The notes below the pieces were generated by a model. The model saw only the letters and a list, made by a program, of their open reading frames with translations, was not told where the DNA came from and searched no databases. From the NCBI GenBank assembly GCA_903941145.1, contig CAJANQ010000504.1, positions 1 to 8,020 on the forward strand: a stretch of 8,020 nucleotides of DNA. Reading direction: 5' to 3'. The stretch comes from an uncultured Actinomycetes bacterium. Its GTDB lineage: Bacteria > Actinomycetota > Acidimicrobiia > Acidimicrobiales > Microtrichaceae. Below, piece after piece: positions 1 through 6,590 of this stretch. The position numbers and the translations under genes were made by a program. Within the stretch, counting starts at the first letter, position 1, and each line of letters opens with the position of its first letter.

Positions 1-28
1 AGCTCCTCGGCCCCGGGAAGCGGACTGC

Positions 29-42
29 CGGCCGTCGGGCCG
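29..42. other. Small GC-rich hairpin downstream of arr
   Basis: CGGCC (29-33) pairs with GGCCG (38-42) around a GTCG loop, 55 bp past the arr stop codon. It could help end the minus-strand arr transcript, but the stem has only five pairs and no T-tract follows on the minus strand. Bases 1-96 otherwise show no convincing coding region on either strand. In sequence this rich in GC, such a hairpin can easily arise by chance. Confidence 0.2.
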
Positions 43-96
43 ACACCGTCAGACTACTTGCCCCCGCAACCGCATGTCGGGTGGGCTCGGACGGCC

Positions 97-558
97 TCAG
101 TCCTCGATGACGTCGAGACCCTGGGCGCGCAGGCCAGCCAGGTGGTCCAGCATCCCCTGCAGGACCTCGGGCGGGTGCGCCGTCCACGACTCGACCTCGC
201 CCACCACGCGCACCGGGTGCGGGGAGCGGTACGACTGCGTGACGTTCCCGGGGAAGCGCTTGTTGGTCACGTTGGGGTCGTCCTCGAACGGGCCGGTCGG
301 CTCGACGACGTAGATACGCCCAACGGCATCGCCGTCGGCGAGCGCCACGGCCAGCTCCGCGCCCCACACCGCGGTCTCGACGAGCGCCGCGAAGTAGACG
401 TGGTTGATGGTCCGGCCCGGCTGGTAGTTCGACTCCCGGCCGGCCACCAGGTGGTCACCCACCTCGAGCGCGGACCTCGTGCCATGGAAGAACGGTCCCT
501 CGACGTGGTCGCACTGGTCCAGGGTCACCGGCACCCAGAGGTCGTCGGCCGCGTCCAT
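97..558 (-). CDS. arr: Rifamycin (rifampin) ADP-ribosyltransferase, Arr family
   Basis: The 153-residue product looks like a complete Arr enzyme; family members are about 140-150 residues. Arr transfers ADP-ribose from NAD+ to a hydroxyl on the ansa chain of rifamycins, inactivating the drug in the cytoplasm. Visible family motifs are FFHGT (23-27), the SNYQPGR-NHVYF stretch (43-56) and WGAEL (65-69). The most diagnostic part is the run from VEPTGPFEDDPN (85-96) through KRFPGN (100-105) to SYRS (109-112), followed by VRVVGEV (116-122). The ATG at 558 is preceded by CGGGAG about five bases upstream, a good ribosome binding site. The gene starts 25 bp after the tldD stop on the same strand, so co-transcription is likely. 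I saw no mobile element nearby, and composition matches the neighbours, which suggests a resident chromosomal copy. The family call is firm. Actual resistance is an inference. Confidence 0.93.
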   Translation of the reverse strand: MDAADDLWVPVTLDQCDHVEGPFFHGTRSALEVGDHLVAGRESNYQPGRTINHVYFAALVETAVWGAELAVALADGDAVGRIYVVEPTGPFEDDPNVTNKRFPGNVTQSYRSPHPVRVVGEVESWTAHPPEVLQGMLDHLAGLRAQGLDVIED

Positions 559-583
559 CTGAGCTCCCGGGACCGGCTGACGG

Positions 584-1978
584 TCAGGCTGCGGTGCCCC
601 CGATGGTGAGGCCAGCGCTCACCCGCAGCGTGGGGACGCCGTCGCCCACCGGCACGCCCTGGCCGTCCTTGCCGCACGTGCCAGGTGCACCCATCGCGAA
701 GTCGTTGCCGACTGCGTCGATGTTGGACAGCACCGCCGGTCCGTTGCCGATCAGGTTGCCCTCGCGCAGCGGCTCGGTGATCTTCCCGTCCTCGATGAGA
801 TACGCCTCGGTCATCCCGAACACGAAGTCGCCGGTCGCGGTGTTCACCTGACCGCCGCCGAGGTGGGCGATGTACACGCCGGACGGGGTGTCGGCCACGA
901 TCTCGTCGGGGCTCGACTGCCCGTCGACCAGGTAGGTGTTGGTCATCCGCACCATCGGCAGGTGCTGGTACGACTGGCGGCGGCCGTTGCCCGACGACGG
1001 GCGGCCCTCCTTGCGGGCCCGCAGGCCGTCCCACATGTAGTCCACCAGCACGCCGTCCTGGATCAGGACGTTGCGCTGGGCCGGGCGGCCCTCGTCGTCG
1101 ACCGAGAAGCAGCCCCACTCACCACCCATCGTGCCGTCGTCGACCAGGGTCACGAGCGGCGACGCCACCTGCTCGCCGATGCGGCCGGCGAACACCGACG
1201 CACCCTTGGCCACCAGGTCGGCCTCGAGGCCGTGGCCGCACGCCTCGTGGAACATCACGCCACCGCCGCCGGGGCCGATGACGACGGTCATCTCGCCGGC
1301 GGGCGCCGGGCGGGCACGGAGCTTGGTGATGGCCCGGTCGGCGGCGCGACGGGCGAGCTCCTCGACGTCGTAGCGGTCGAACAGCTCGAACCCGACGGTG
1401 TGGCCCACCGACTCACGGCCGGTCTGCATGCCCGTGTCGCCGGACGCGACGCACGAGACGGAGAACATCGTGCGGACCTGGTCGTCGGTCGCCAGGGTGC
1501 CGTCGGAGTTGGCCACCAGGATGCGGCGCACCGAGTCGGCGTACCGGGCGGTGACCTGGGTGATGGCGCCGCCCTGCGAGCGGGCCACCTCGTCGGCCGC
1601 GGTGAGCAGCTCGACCTTGCGGGCCTTGGGGACGTCGCCCGGGAGGATGGCCACCACGTTGGGGCGGGGGGCGCTGGTCTCGGAGAGGGCCACGACGGTC
1701 GTGCCGGCGCCGGCGCCGCGGGCTGCGGCTGCCGCGGTGCGGGCCGCAGCGAGCAGGCCCTCCTCGGTCAGGTCCGACGTGTGGGCGAAGCCCGTGGACT
1801 CCCCCACGACGACCCTGATCCCGGCGCCGCGGTCACGGCCAGAGGTGAGCTCCTCGACCTTGCCGTCGTCGAGCAGCGCGGAGGACGAACGGCGGTCCTC
1901 CACGAAGACCTCGGCGAACTCGGCGCCCTTGGAAAGGCCTTCGGCGAGTACTCGTTCGACCGTGGACTGCTCGATCAC
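584..1978 (-). CDS. tldD: TldD-family zinc metalloprotease
   Basis: The 464-residue product matches TldD in length and layout. In E. coli, TldD pairs with TldE (PmbA) to form a zinc protease that degrades unfolded peptides, trims the microcin B17 precursor and affects the CcdA antitoxin. The metal-binding HExxxH appears as HEACGH (244-249) after a glycine-rich GPGGGG (235-240). The C-terminal CGKDGQ with Cys435 is the expected third ligand region. Conserved blocks GGEWGCFSVDDEG (285-297) and GGGQVNTATGDF (374-385) are also present. The GTG at 1978 is chosen because TldD homology begins there and GGAAGGG lies about six bases upstream. The frame stays open for 234 codons further upstream, but that part is antisense to the thioesterase and hydrolase genes. 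The keeper of the HExxxH motif is TldD rather than TldE. No TldE gene is present in the window; arr follows instead. Confidence 0.94.
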   Translation of the reverse strand: MIEQSTVERVLAEGLSKGAEFAEVFVEDRRSSSALLDDGKVEELTSGRDRGAGIRVVVGESTGFAHTSDLTEEGLLAAARTAAAAARGAGAGTTVVALSETSAPRPNVVAILPGDVPKARKVELLTAADEVARSQGGAITQVTARYADSVRRILVANSDGTLATDDQVRTMFSVSCVASGDTGMQTGRESVGHTVGFELFDRYDVEELARRAADRAITKLRARPAPAGEMTVVIGPGGGGVMFHEACGHGLEADLVAKGASVFAGRIGEQVASPLVTLVDDGTMGGEWGCFSVDDEGRPAQRNVLIQDGVLVDYMWDGLRARKEGRPSSGNGRRQSYQHLPMVRMTNTYLVDGQSSPDEIVADTPSGVYIAHLGGGQVNTATGDFVFGMTEAYLIEDGKITEPLREGNLIGNGPAVLSNIDAVGNDFAMGAPGTCGKDGQGVPVGDGVPTLRVSAGLTIGGTAA

Positions 1979-2050
1979 GTGGGGTCCCTTCCTGGGATGT
2001 TGCAGGTCGTGGAGTCGCCACCGGGTTGTGACCGGTGACGACGGAGTGCT

Positions 2051-2057
2051 TATCGTA
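2051..2057. promoter_or_regulatory. Candidate symmetric -10 element for divergent tldD and thioesterase
   Basis: TATCGTA contains a -10-like TANNNT on both strands: TATCGT on plus and TACGAT on minus. On plus it ends seven bases before the GTG at 2064, the spacing expected for a leaderless mRNA, and no good Shine-Dalgarno precedes that GTG. On minus it would give a 5' leader of roughly 65-70 bases before tldD, which has its own ribosome binding site. No convincing -35 box is visible for either direction. TTGTGA at 2026-2031 is 19 bp from the plus -10, which is long. The call rests on the motif and spacing only. Confidence 0.4.
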
Positions 2058-2063
2058 CAAACC

Positions 2064-2441
2064 GTGCCTGTGCGCCCCGGACTGACCGCAACCGTCGACC
2101 TCACCGTGACCGAGGAGGACACCGCGCTCGCCATGAGGACCGGGGTCGTGCCCGTCATTGCGACACCCCGCATTGTCGCCCTGTTCGAGGAGGCAGCGGT
2201 ACTCGCGGTCCACGACCAGCTCGACGAGGGCTCCTCGACCGTGGGGGTGAGCGTCCAGATGGAGCACGTCGCCCCGGTCGGCGTCGGTGGCAAGGTCCTG
2301 ACCGAGGCCACGCTCGACAAGGTCGAGGGCCGGCGCCTGTCGTTCCGGGTCTCCGCCCGTGACGACCGCGGCCTGGTCGCTGCAGGCCGCGTCGTGCGCG
2401 TCGTGGTCGACGTCGAGGCCTTCCTCGACAAGACCCGCTGA
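2064..2441 (+). CDS. Hotdog-fold acyl-CoA thioesterase, FlK-like
   Basis: The 125-residue protein resembles the fluoroacetyl-CoA thioesterase (FlK) branch of hotdog thioesterases, which hydrolyse acyl-CoA to free acid and CoA. The N-terminal RPGL (4-7), the segment VPVIATPRIVALFEEAA (29-45) and the central SVQMEH (63-68) fit the family. Thr34, Glu42 and His68 have the same spacing as the FlK triad Thr42, Glu50 and His76, namely +8 and +34. With an ungapped offset, the FlK lid phenylalanines 33 and 36 correspond to Arg25 and Val28, so fluoroacetate specificity is not supported and the real substrate is unknown. The start is uncertain among GTG 2046, 2064 and 2070. I prefer 2064 because homology begins there and a -10-like TATCGT sits at leaderless spacing. 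The gene stands alone on plus, divergent from tldD and convergent with the hydrolase. Confidence 0.82.
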   Translation: MPVRPGLTATVDLTVTEEDTALAMRTGVVPVIATPRIVALFEEAAVLAVHDQLDEGSSTVGVSVQMEHVAPVGVGGKVLTEATLDKVEGRRLSFRVSARDDRGLVAAGRVVRVVVDVEAFLDKTR

Positions 2442-2448
2442 CCCGTCG

Positions 2449-2497
2449 GGCTCCCGTTCCGGGGACGGAACTGGCGCGTCGAGCGCCACGAGGAGCC
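2449..2497. terminator. Folded convergent intergenic region, probable bidirectional terminator
   Basis: The gap between the stops of the thioesterase (2441) and the hydrolase (2520) can fold almost completely. GGCTCC (2449-2454) pairs with GGAGCC (2492-2497) and encloses two adjacent perfect hairpins. The first is GTTCCG/CGGAAC (2456-2461/2466-2471, loop GGGA). The second is TGGCGC/GCGCCA (2472-2477/2483-2488, loop GTCGA). An alternative pairing joins CCCGTTCC (2453-2460) to GGAACGGG (2511-2518). Only a short TTT follows on plus, so this is not a textbook intrinsic terminator. Position and symmetry favour transcription termination for both genes. Confidence 0.5.
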
Positions 2498-2519
2498 AGA
2501 TTTCGGTAGGGGAACGGGG

Positions 2520-3392
2520 CTAGTCCTTGGGGCCGAGGAAGCCGTAGAGGGCGTCCCACCAGCCCTGGGGGTGGTCGAACTGCGGGCTGTGGCCGGCGCC
2601 CGGCACCACGGCGAGCGTGGCGTTCGGGATGACCGACGCCAGCCGCTCCGACGGGCCGACGAACCGCAGGTCCTCGTCACCGACGATCACCAGCGTCTCG
2701 CAGTCCAGGTGCGCCAGGTGGTCGATGCGGTCGCCCGGGTCGTAGAGCTCGATGGCCATCTTCGACCACATGGCGCCCGACGACCGCAGGAACTTCTGGT
2801 CCTCGAACTCTTCGAACCCCGGGTCGCGCTCGAGCAGCGCGGCGTGGGCCGGCGACTCGAAGACCGGGCCGAACATCTTCATGACCTCGAGCACCTTGGG
2901 CAGGCCCTCGCTGCGGCACAGCTCGACGCCGAGCTGGAGGATCTCCAGGTCGAGGCCCTCGACCGCGCCGTGGCAGGTGTCCATCAGGACGAGCCGGTCC
3001 AGCGTGGCCCGGTCGGAGCCGTCGGCGGCGTGGAGGTCCATGGCCACGACCTGGGCGACCATGCCGCCCATCGAGTGGCCGAGCAGGTCGTAGCGGTCCC
3101 AGCCGAGCGCCTCGACGATGCCGTGGACGTCGTCGGCGAAGTGCCGCAGGGAGTAGTCGTCCTCGGACTCGGGGGCGTGGCTCCCGCCGTGGCCGCGGAG
3201 GTCCGGGGCGACCACCCAGTAGCCGGCCTCGGCCAGCGGGACCACGGCGTCCCGGAAGTCCTCCTTGGCGCCCGTGTAGCCGTGGACCAGCAGGAGCGGC
3301 GAGCCGCCCACCCCGGCCTCCACGACCTCGAACTCCAGGTCGCCGACCTGCAAGATCCGCACCGTCGCCAGCGCGCCACCGGTTGAGCTCAT
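2520..3392 (-). CDS. Alpha/beta-fold hydrolase
   Basis: The 290-residue protein is a complete single-domain alpha/beta hydrolase, probably an esterase or related hydrolase acting in the cytoplasm on an unknown substrate. The oxyanion-hole region is HGYTG (37-41), followed by the strand-turn PDLRGHGGS (63-71). The nucleophile elbow is GHSMGG with Ser107. The acid is most likely Asp241 in GDEDL (238-242), with Asp239 as an alternative. The catalytic histidine is His268 in GAGHSP. There is no signal peptide and no membrane segment. The ATG at 3392 is preceded by a GAGGGG-type site about ten bases upstream. The same frame stays open far upstream, but that part is antisense to the membrane protein gene and has no homology. 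The gene is divergent from that membrane protein gene and convergent with the thioesterase. Fold confidence is high; the specific activity cannot be assigned from sequence. Confidence 0.9.
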   Translation of the reverse strand: MSSTGGALATVRILQVGDLEFEVVEAGVGGSPLLLVHGYTGAKEDFRDAVVPLAEAGYWVVAPDLRGHGGSHAPESEDDYSLRHFADDVHGIVEALGWDRYDLLGHSMGGMVAQVVAMDLHAADGSDRATLDRLVLMDTCHGAVEGLDLEILQLGVELCRSEGLPKVLEVMKMFGPVFESPAHAALLERDPGFEEFEDQKFLRSSGAMWSKMAIELYDPGDRIDHLAHLDCETLVIVGDEDLRFVGPSERLASVIPNATLAVVPGAGHSPQFDHPQGWWDALYGFLGPKD

Positions 3393-3444
3393 CGTCGTTC
3401 TGCCCCTCGTCGATCCCGAGGGGACCTCTGCCCTCGGGTTTCCG

Positions 3445-3463
3445 ACGCTACCGCCGGTAGGGT
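3445..3463. promoter_or_regulatory. Palindrome with flanking -10-like boxes in divergent gap
   Basis: CTACCGCCGGTAG (3448-3460) is a perfect inverted repeat of two 6-base arms around one C. It lies in the 81-bp gap between the hydrolase and the flippase-like gene. TAGGGT (3458-3463) on plus and TAGCGT (3445-3450 on minus) both match TANNNT and overlap the palindrome's outer ends. The plus element would start transcription about four bases before the ATG at 3474; the minus one would give a leader near 45 bases before the hydrolase. The layout suits a shared operator controlling both genes, but no regulator is encoded nearby and -35 boxes are not clear. Confidence 0.4.
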
Positions 3464-3473
3464 GCGACCCGGC

Positions 3474-4652
3474 ATGTCGGAGCAACAGGGGGACGACCCC
3501 GACGACCAGCGGGCGGGCACGGTCGGGGACGACCCCGGCTCGACGCCGCGCCCGCACGCCGCGGACTCCGGGCTGACGGACTCCGACGAGCAGGAACGCG
3601 CCGAGGCGATCGCCGAGATCGACGCCGACACCCTCCCCCACGAGGTCCCCCGGAACGACTGGTGGAAGCTCGCCCTGCGGCTGGTCTTCTCCATCGGGTT
3701 CCTGGCGCTGCTCATCTGGCGGCTCCCGGACGTCCGGCTCGGCGACATCTTCCCCAAGCCCACCCCCATGTCGGCCGTGTGGATCGCGGTCGCCGTCGGC
3801 GTGCACGTCGTCGCCTACGTGCTGCAGACACTCCGGTGGTCGCAGGTGTCCGACACCCTCGGGATCCACCTCCCCTTCCGACGGATGTTCTCGCACCTGC
3901 TCGCCGGCGAGTTCGTGTCGAACGCGCTCCCCACCAGCTTCGGAGGCGACGTCGTCCGGGTCGTGCGGCAGGGCAACGACGTCGGTGACTACGCCGACTC
4001 GTTCGCCGCCACCGGCATCGAGCGGCTCACGGGCTGGCTCGTGCTGCCGCTCATCTCGTTCATGGCCCTGGCGCTCGAGCCGGAGTACCTCCAACTGGGC
4101 ACGGCATCGGTCGTCACGGTCGTCACGAACGTCGCCACGCTCGTCCTGCTCTGCGGCGTCCTGTGGGCCGCCGGCCACGAGCGTGGTGCTGGACGCCTGC
4201 TCGGGCGTGAGGGTTGGCGTCGGTACCTGGCCGCGGTGCACCTGGGCGTCGTGGCGTTCCGCCACCGGCCGGCCCAGGCGCTCAGGGTGGTCGCTGCGGG
4301 CATCGGCTTCCAGTTCCTGCAGTGCGTGTCGGTCTGGGCCGCCGCACGGGCCCTGGGCATCGACGAGGTCGGGATCCTCACCGCCATGGCGTTCTTCCCT
4401 CCCACCGCAGTGATCCAGAACCTGCCGCTCGCGCTGGGCGGCCTCGGCATCCGCGAGGCGATGTTCGTCCTGTTCCTCGGAGCGGTCGGCGTGCCCGATG
4501 CCCGGGCCATCGCGCTGGGCCTCACCGTCTACGTGGTGTTCGTCCTGGCCAGCCTGGCGGGGGCGCCCAGCTTCGCCGTCGGCGGGAGGGCCGGAAGGAC
4601 CGCGGCGGGCAGCGGCAGCCCCGGTGCCCCGCCGGACACGCCCGCGTCGTAG
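3474..4652 (+). CDS. Flippase-like integral membrane protein (LPG synthase TM / UPF0104 family)
   Basis: The 392-residue polytopic membrane protein belongs to the family of the transmembrane half of lysylphosphatidylglycerol synthase (MprF) and archaeal AglD-like proteins. Family marks are NALPTSFGGDVVRV (150-163), GIERLTGW (181-188) and the late LPLALGGLGIREA (317-329). The first 60 residues are acidic, rich in Asp, Glu, Pro and Gly, and probably disordered in the cytoplasm. Hydrophobic segments lie near 66-83, 100-119, 186-201, 208-233, 270-292, 299-318, 327-340 and 343-366. The short C-terminal tail is Gly/Ala/Pro-rich. There is no soluble aminoacyl-transferase domain as in full MprF, so it is more likely a lipid or polyprenyl-linked substrate transporter than an LPG synthase. 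The ATG at 3474 is preferred over GTG 3462 because of the -10-like TAGGGT just upstream; GTG would add only four residues. The substrate is unknown. dxs follows after 66 bp on the same strand. Confidence 0.82.
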   Translation: MSEQQGDDPDDQRAGTVGDDPGSTPRPHAADSGLTDSDEQERAEAIAEIDADTLPHEVPRNDWWKLALRLVFSIGFLALLIWRLPDVRLGDIFPKPTPMSAVWIAVAVGVHVVAYVLQTLRWSQVSDTLGIHLPFRRMFSHLLAGEFVSNALPTSFGGDVVRVVRQGNDVGDYADSFAATGIERLTGWLVLPLISFMALALEPEYLQLGTASVVTVVTNVATLVLLCGVLWAAGHERGAGRLLGREGWRRYLAAVHLGVVAFRHRPAQALRVVAAGIGFQFLQCVSVWAAARALGIDEVGILTAMAFFPPTAVIQNLPLALGGLGIREAMFVLFLGAVGVPDARAIALGLTVYVVFVLASLAGAPSFAVGGRAGRTAAGSGSPGAPPDTPAS

Positions 4653-4718
4653 CATCGTCGTGCCGGGCAGTCCCCGGGGCAACTAGCGTGCCGGGGCGGA
4701 CGGAGGCACCTCAGGACC

Positions 4719-6569
4719 ATGCAGCTGGAGAAGATCAAGAGCCCCTCAGACCTGCAGGGCCTTGACGATGCACAGCTCACGCAGCTCGCTGCGGAGATCC
4801 GTTCCTTCGTCGTGGAGCGGGTCGAGGAGCACGGCGGCCACCTGGGCTCCAACCTGGGAGTGGTCGAGATCACGCTCGCGCTGCACCGGGTCTTCCGCTC
4901 GCCCGAGGACCTGATCCTCTGGGACACCGGCCACCAGGCCTACGTCCACAAGATCCTGACCGGCCGCCGCGACGACTTCGAGCAGCTCCGCCAGGAGGGC
5001 GGCCTGTCGGGATACCCCAGCAGGACGGAGTCCCCCCACGACTGGATCGAGAACAGCCACGCGTCGACCGTGGTGTCGTACGCGCACGGTCTGGCCACCG
5101 CGCTCCACCTCAAGGGTGACGAGGACCGGCAGGTCGTGGCGGTCCTCGGCGACGGCGCCCTGACCGGCGGCATGGCCTACGAGGGCCTCAACAACTTGGG
5201 GCACTCCGGCCGCAAGGCGATCATCGTCCTGAACGACAACGGCCGCTCGTACGCACCCACCGCGTCGCGGCTCGGCGAGAGCCTGTCCAAGTTCCGAACC
5301 TCGGGCGCCTACAAGCGCAACCGGGCCCGCATGGAGCGCGTCATCTCCGAGCTCCCGCTCAGCGCCTACATCGAGAAGGGCGTCGACGGGGCCAAGGCCG
5401 CGATCCGCGAGATCTTCGAGCCACCAGCGTTCTTCGAGCAGCTCGGCGTCAGCTACCTGGGCCCCTACGACGGCCACGACATCGGCACGCTCGAGAAGGC
5501 GTTCCGTGCTGCGGCCGAGGTCGACGGCCCGGTGGTGGTCCACTGCCTGACGCAGAAGGGCCGCGGCTACGCGCCCGCCGAGAACGACCCGATCAAGAAC
5601 ATGCACGACACGTCGGAGCTGAAGGCGGGTTCGTTCACCGCGGCGTTCTCCGACGCCGTGCTCGCCGAGGGCCGCAAGCGCCCCGAGCTGGTCGCCATCA
5701 CTGCCGCCATGCCCGACTCCACCGGCCTGCTGCCGTTCGGGCAGGAGTTCCCGGACCGGACGTTCGACGTCGGCATCGCCGAGCAGCACGCCGTCACGTC
5801 AGCGGCCGGCATGGCGATGGGCGGCCTCCGGCCGGTGGTCGCGGTCTACTCGACCTTCCTGACCCGGGCGTTCGACCAGGTGAACCTGGACGTGGGCCTG
5901 CACGGCCAGCCGGTCGTGTTCGTGCTCGACCGTGCCGGCGTGACCGGCGACGACGGCGCGTCGCACCACGGCCTGCTCGACATGGTGCTGCTGTCCAAGG
6001 TCCCCGACATGACGCTGTTCGCCCCCTCGAACTACGCCGAGGTCGGCCAGATGCTCCACGACTCGCTGGACCTGTGCACCGACGGTCCGGCTGCGATCCG
6101 CTTCGCCAAGACGATGCCCCCCACCGACGACGACGGGTGCGGCAGCGGCCTGTCGGGACGCAAGGTGCGGTCGGGCTCGGAGATCTGCCTGATCGGTGTC
6201 GGCAAGATGCTGGCCGCCGCCCGGGCTGCGGCCGACCGACTGGCCGCCGAGGGCCACCAGGTCACTGTCTGGGACCCCCGCGTCGTCAAGCCGCTCGACC
6301 CCGAGATGCTGGCCGACGCCGCCGGCCACCGGCTCGTCGTCACCATCGAGGACGGGCTCCGCGACGGCGGTATCGGCGCGGCAGTTGCCGACTCGCTCTC
6401 CAAACTGGCTCCGGTCGACGGCCCGCAGGTCCGGGTGCTGGGCGTTCCGAGCGTCTACCTGGCCCAGGGCAAGCCCGACACGATCCTGTCCCGCCTCGGC
6501 CTCGACGCCGACGGTGTGGTGGACGAGGTCATGGCGTGGGTGCGGTCCAACGCCGGCCACGCCGGCTGA
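4719..6569 (+). CDS. dxs: 1-deoxy-D-xylulose-5-phosphate synthase
   Basis: DXS condenses pyruvate with glyceraldehyde 3-phosphate, releasing CO2, to make 1-deoxy-D-xylulose 5-phosphate. This is the first step of the MEP isoprenoid pathway and also feeds thiamine and pyridoxal synthesis. The 616-residue product is full length. The N-terminal thiamine-diphosphate domain shows His41 in GGHLGSNLG, the ENSHAST block (111-117), and the cofactor and Mg motif GDGALTGG (144-151) ending at LNDNG (171-175). The DGHD block has His253. The pyrimidine-binding domain shows VGIAEQHA with Glu355, YSTFLTR (377-383) and GDDGASHHG with Asp412 and His416. The C-terminal transketolase-like domain runs from about 485, including EDGLRDGGIG (544-553). 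All expected active-site residues appear intact. The ATG at 4719 fits family starts (KIKSPSDLQGL). GGAGG at 4702-4706 is 12 bases upstream, rather far. Independent -10-like boxes TAGCAT (4650) and TAGCGT (4684) precede it, so it may be transcribed alone or with the membrane protein. Confidence 0.97.
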   Translation: MQLEKIKSPSDLQGLDDAQLTQLAAEIRSFVVERVEEHGGHLGSNLGVVEITLALHRVFRSPEDLILWDTGHQAYVHKILTGRRDDFEQLRQEGGLSGYPSRTESPHDWIENSHASTVVSYAHGLATALHLKGDEDRQVVAVLGDGALTGGMAYEGLNNLGHSGRKAIIVLNDNGRSYAPTASRLGESLSKFRTSGAYKRNRARMERVISELPLSAYIEKGVDGAKAAIREIFEPPAFFEQLGVSYLGPYDGHDIGTLEKAFRAAAEVDGPVVVHCLTQKGRGYAPAENDPIKNMHDTSELKAGSFTAAFSDAVLAEGRKRPELVAITAAMPDSTGLLPFGQEFPDRTFDVGIAEQHAVTSAAGMAMGGLRPVVAVYSTFLTRAFDQVNLDVGLHGQPVVFVLDRAGVTGDDGASHHGLLDMVLLSKVPDMTLFAPSNYAEVGQMLHDSLDLCTDGPAAIRFAKTMPPTDDDGCGSGLSGRKVRSGSEICLIGVGKMLAAARAAADRLAAEGHQVTVWDPRVVKPLDPEMLADAAGHRLVVTIEDGLRDGGIGAAVADSLSKLAPVDGPQVRVLGVPSVYLAQGKPDTILSRLGLDADGVVDEVMAWVRSNAGHAG

Positions 6570-6589
6570 CCACCGGACCCCGGCAGCCG
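6563..6589. terminator. Possible bidirectional hairpin between dxs and nfuA stops
   Basis: CGGCTG (6563-6568) pairs with CAGCCG (6584-6589). Inside it, CCGG (6573-6576) pairs with CCGG (6580-6583), leaving a four-base bulge on the left arm. The structure overlaps the dxs stop codon and ends just before the convergent nfuA stop at 6591. It has no T-tract in either direction. Position supports a shared terminator, but the stem is imperfect and GC-rich sequence folds easily. Confidence 0.35.
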
Positions 6590-6590
6590 T

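Noticed and set aside
58..609. 183-residue plus open frame over arr
   Set aside because: It is the Arg/His/Val-rich antisense of arr with no recognisable domain, and the minus frame matches Arr throughout.
863..2038. 391-residue open frame on plus, antisense to tldD
   Set aside because: It is His/Val/Gly/Asp-rich low-complexity translation typical of the antisense frame of a GC-rich gene. No domain is recognisable, and tldD on the other strand has full motif support.
2449..2518. tRNA-like or small structured RNA gene suggested by the multi-hairpin fold
   Set aside because: The folded unit is only about 49 bases, has no anticodon arm or T-loop consensus on either strand, and has no clear promoter. 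It is kept as a terminator-like structure instead.
1979..2680. Long upstream extension of the tldD frame, giving 698 residues
   Set aside because: The added 234 residues have no TldD similarity and are antisense to the thioesterase and hydrolase. TldD homology and a good ribosome binding site start at GTG 1978.
4663..4677. CCGGG/CCCGG hairpin between the flippase-like gene and dxs as a terminator
   Set aside because: It has only five pairs, overlaps a self-complementary CCCCGGGG and lacks a T-tract, so it is too weak to claim.
3393..4682. 720-residue minus frame extending the alpha/beta hydrolase upstream
   Set aside because: The extension is antisense to the clearly coding flippase-like gene. 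It is a Glu/Asp/Arg/Gly/His-rich shadow with no hydrolase similarity.
4746..5789. 347-residue minus open frame inside dxs
   Set aside because: It is an antisense shadow; dxs carries all active-site motifs in the plus frame.
6455..6590. C-terminal extension of the nfuA frame into the dxs 3' end
   Set aside because: It exists only because of the frameshift. The other frame keeps the conserved Nfu tail and a proper stop at 6591.
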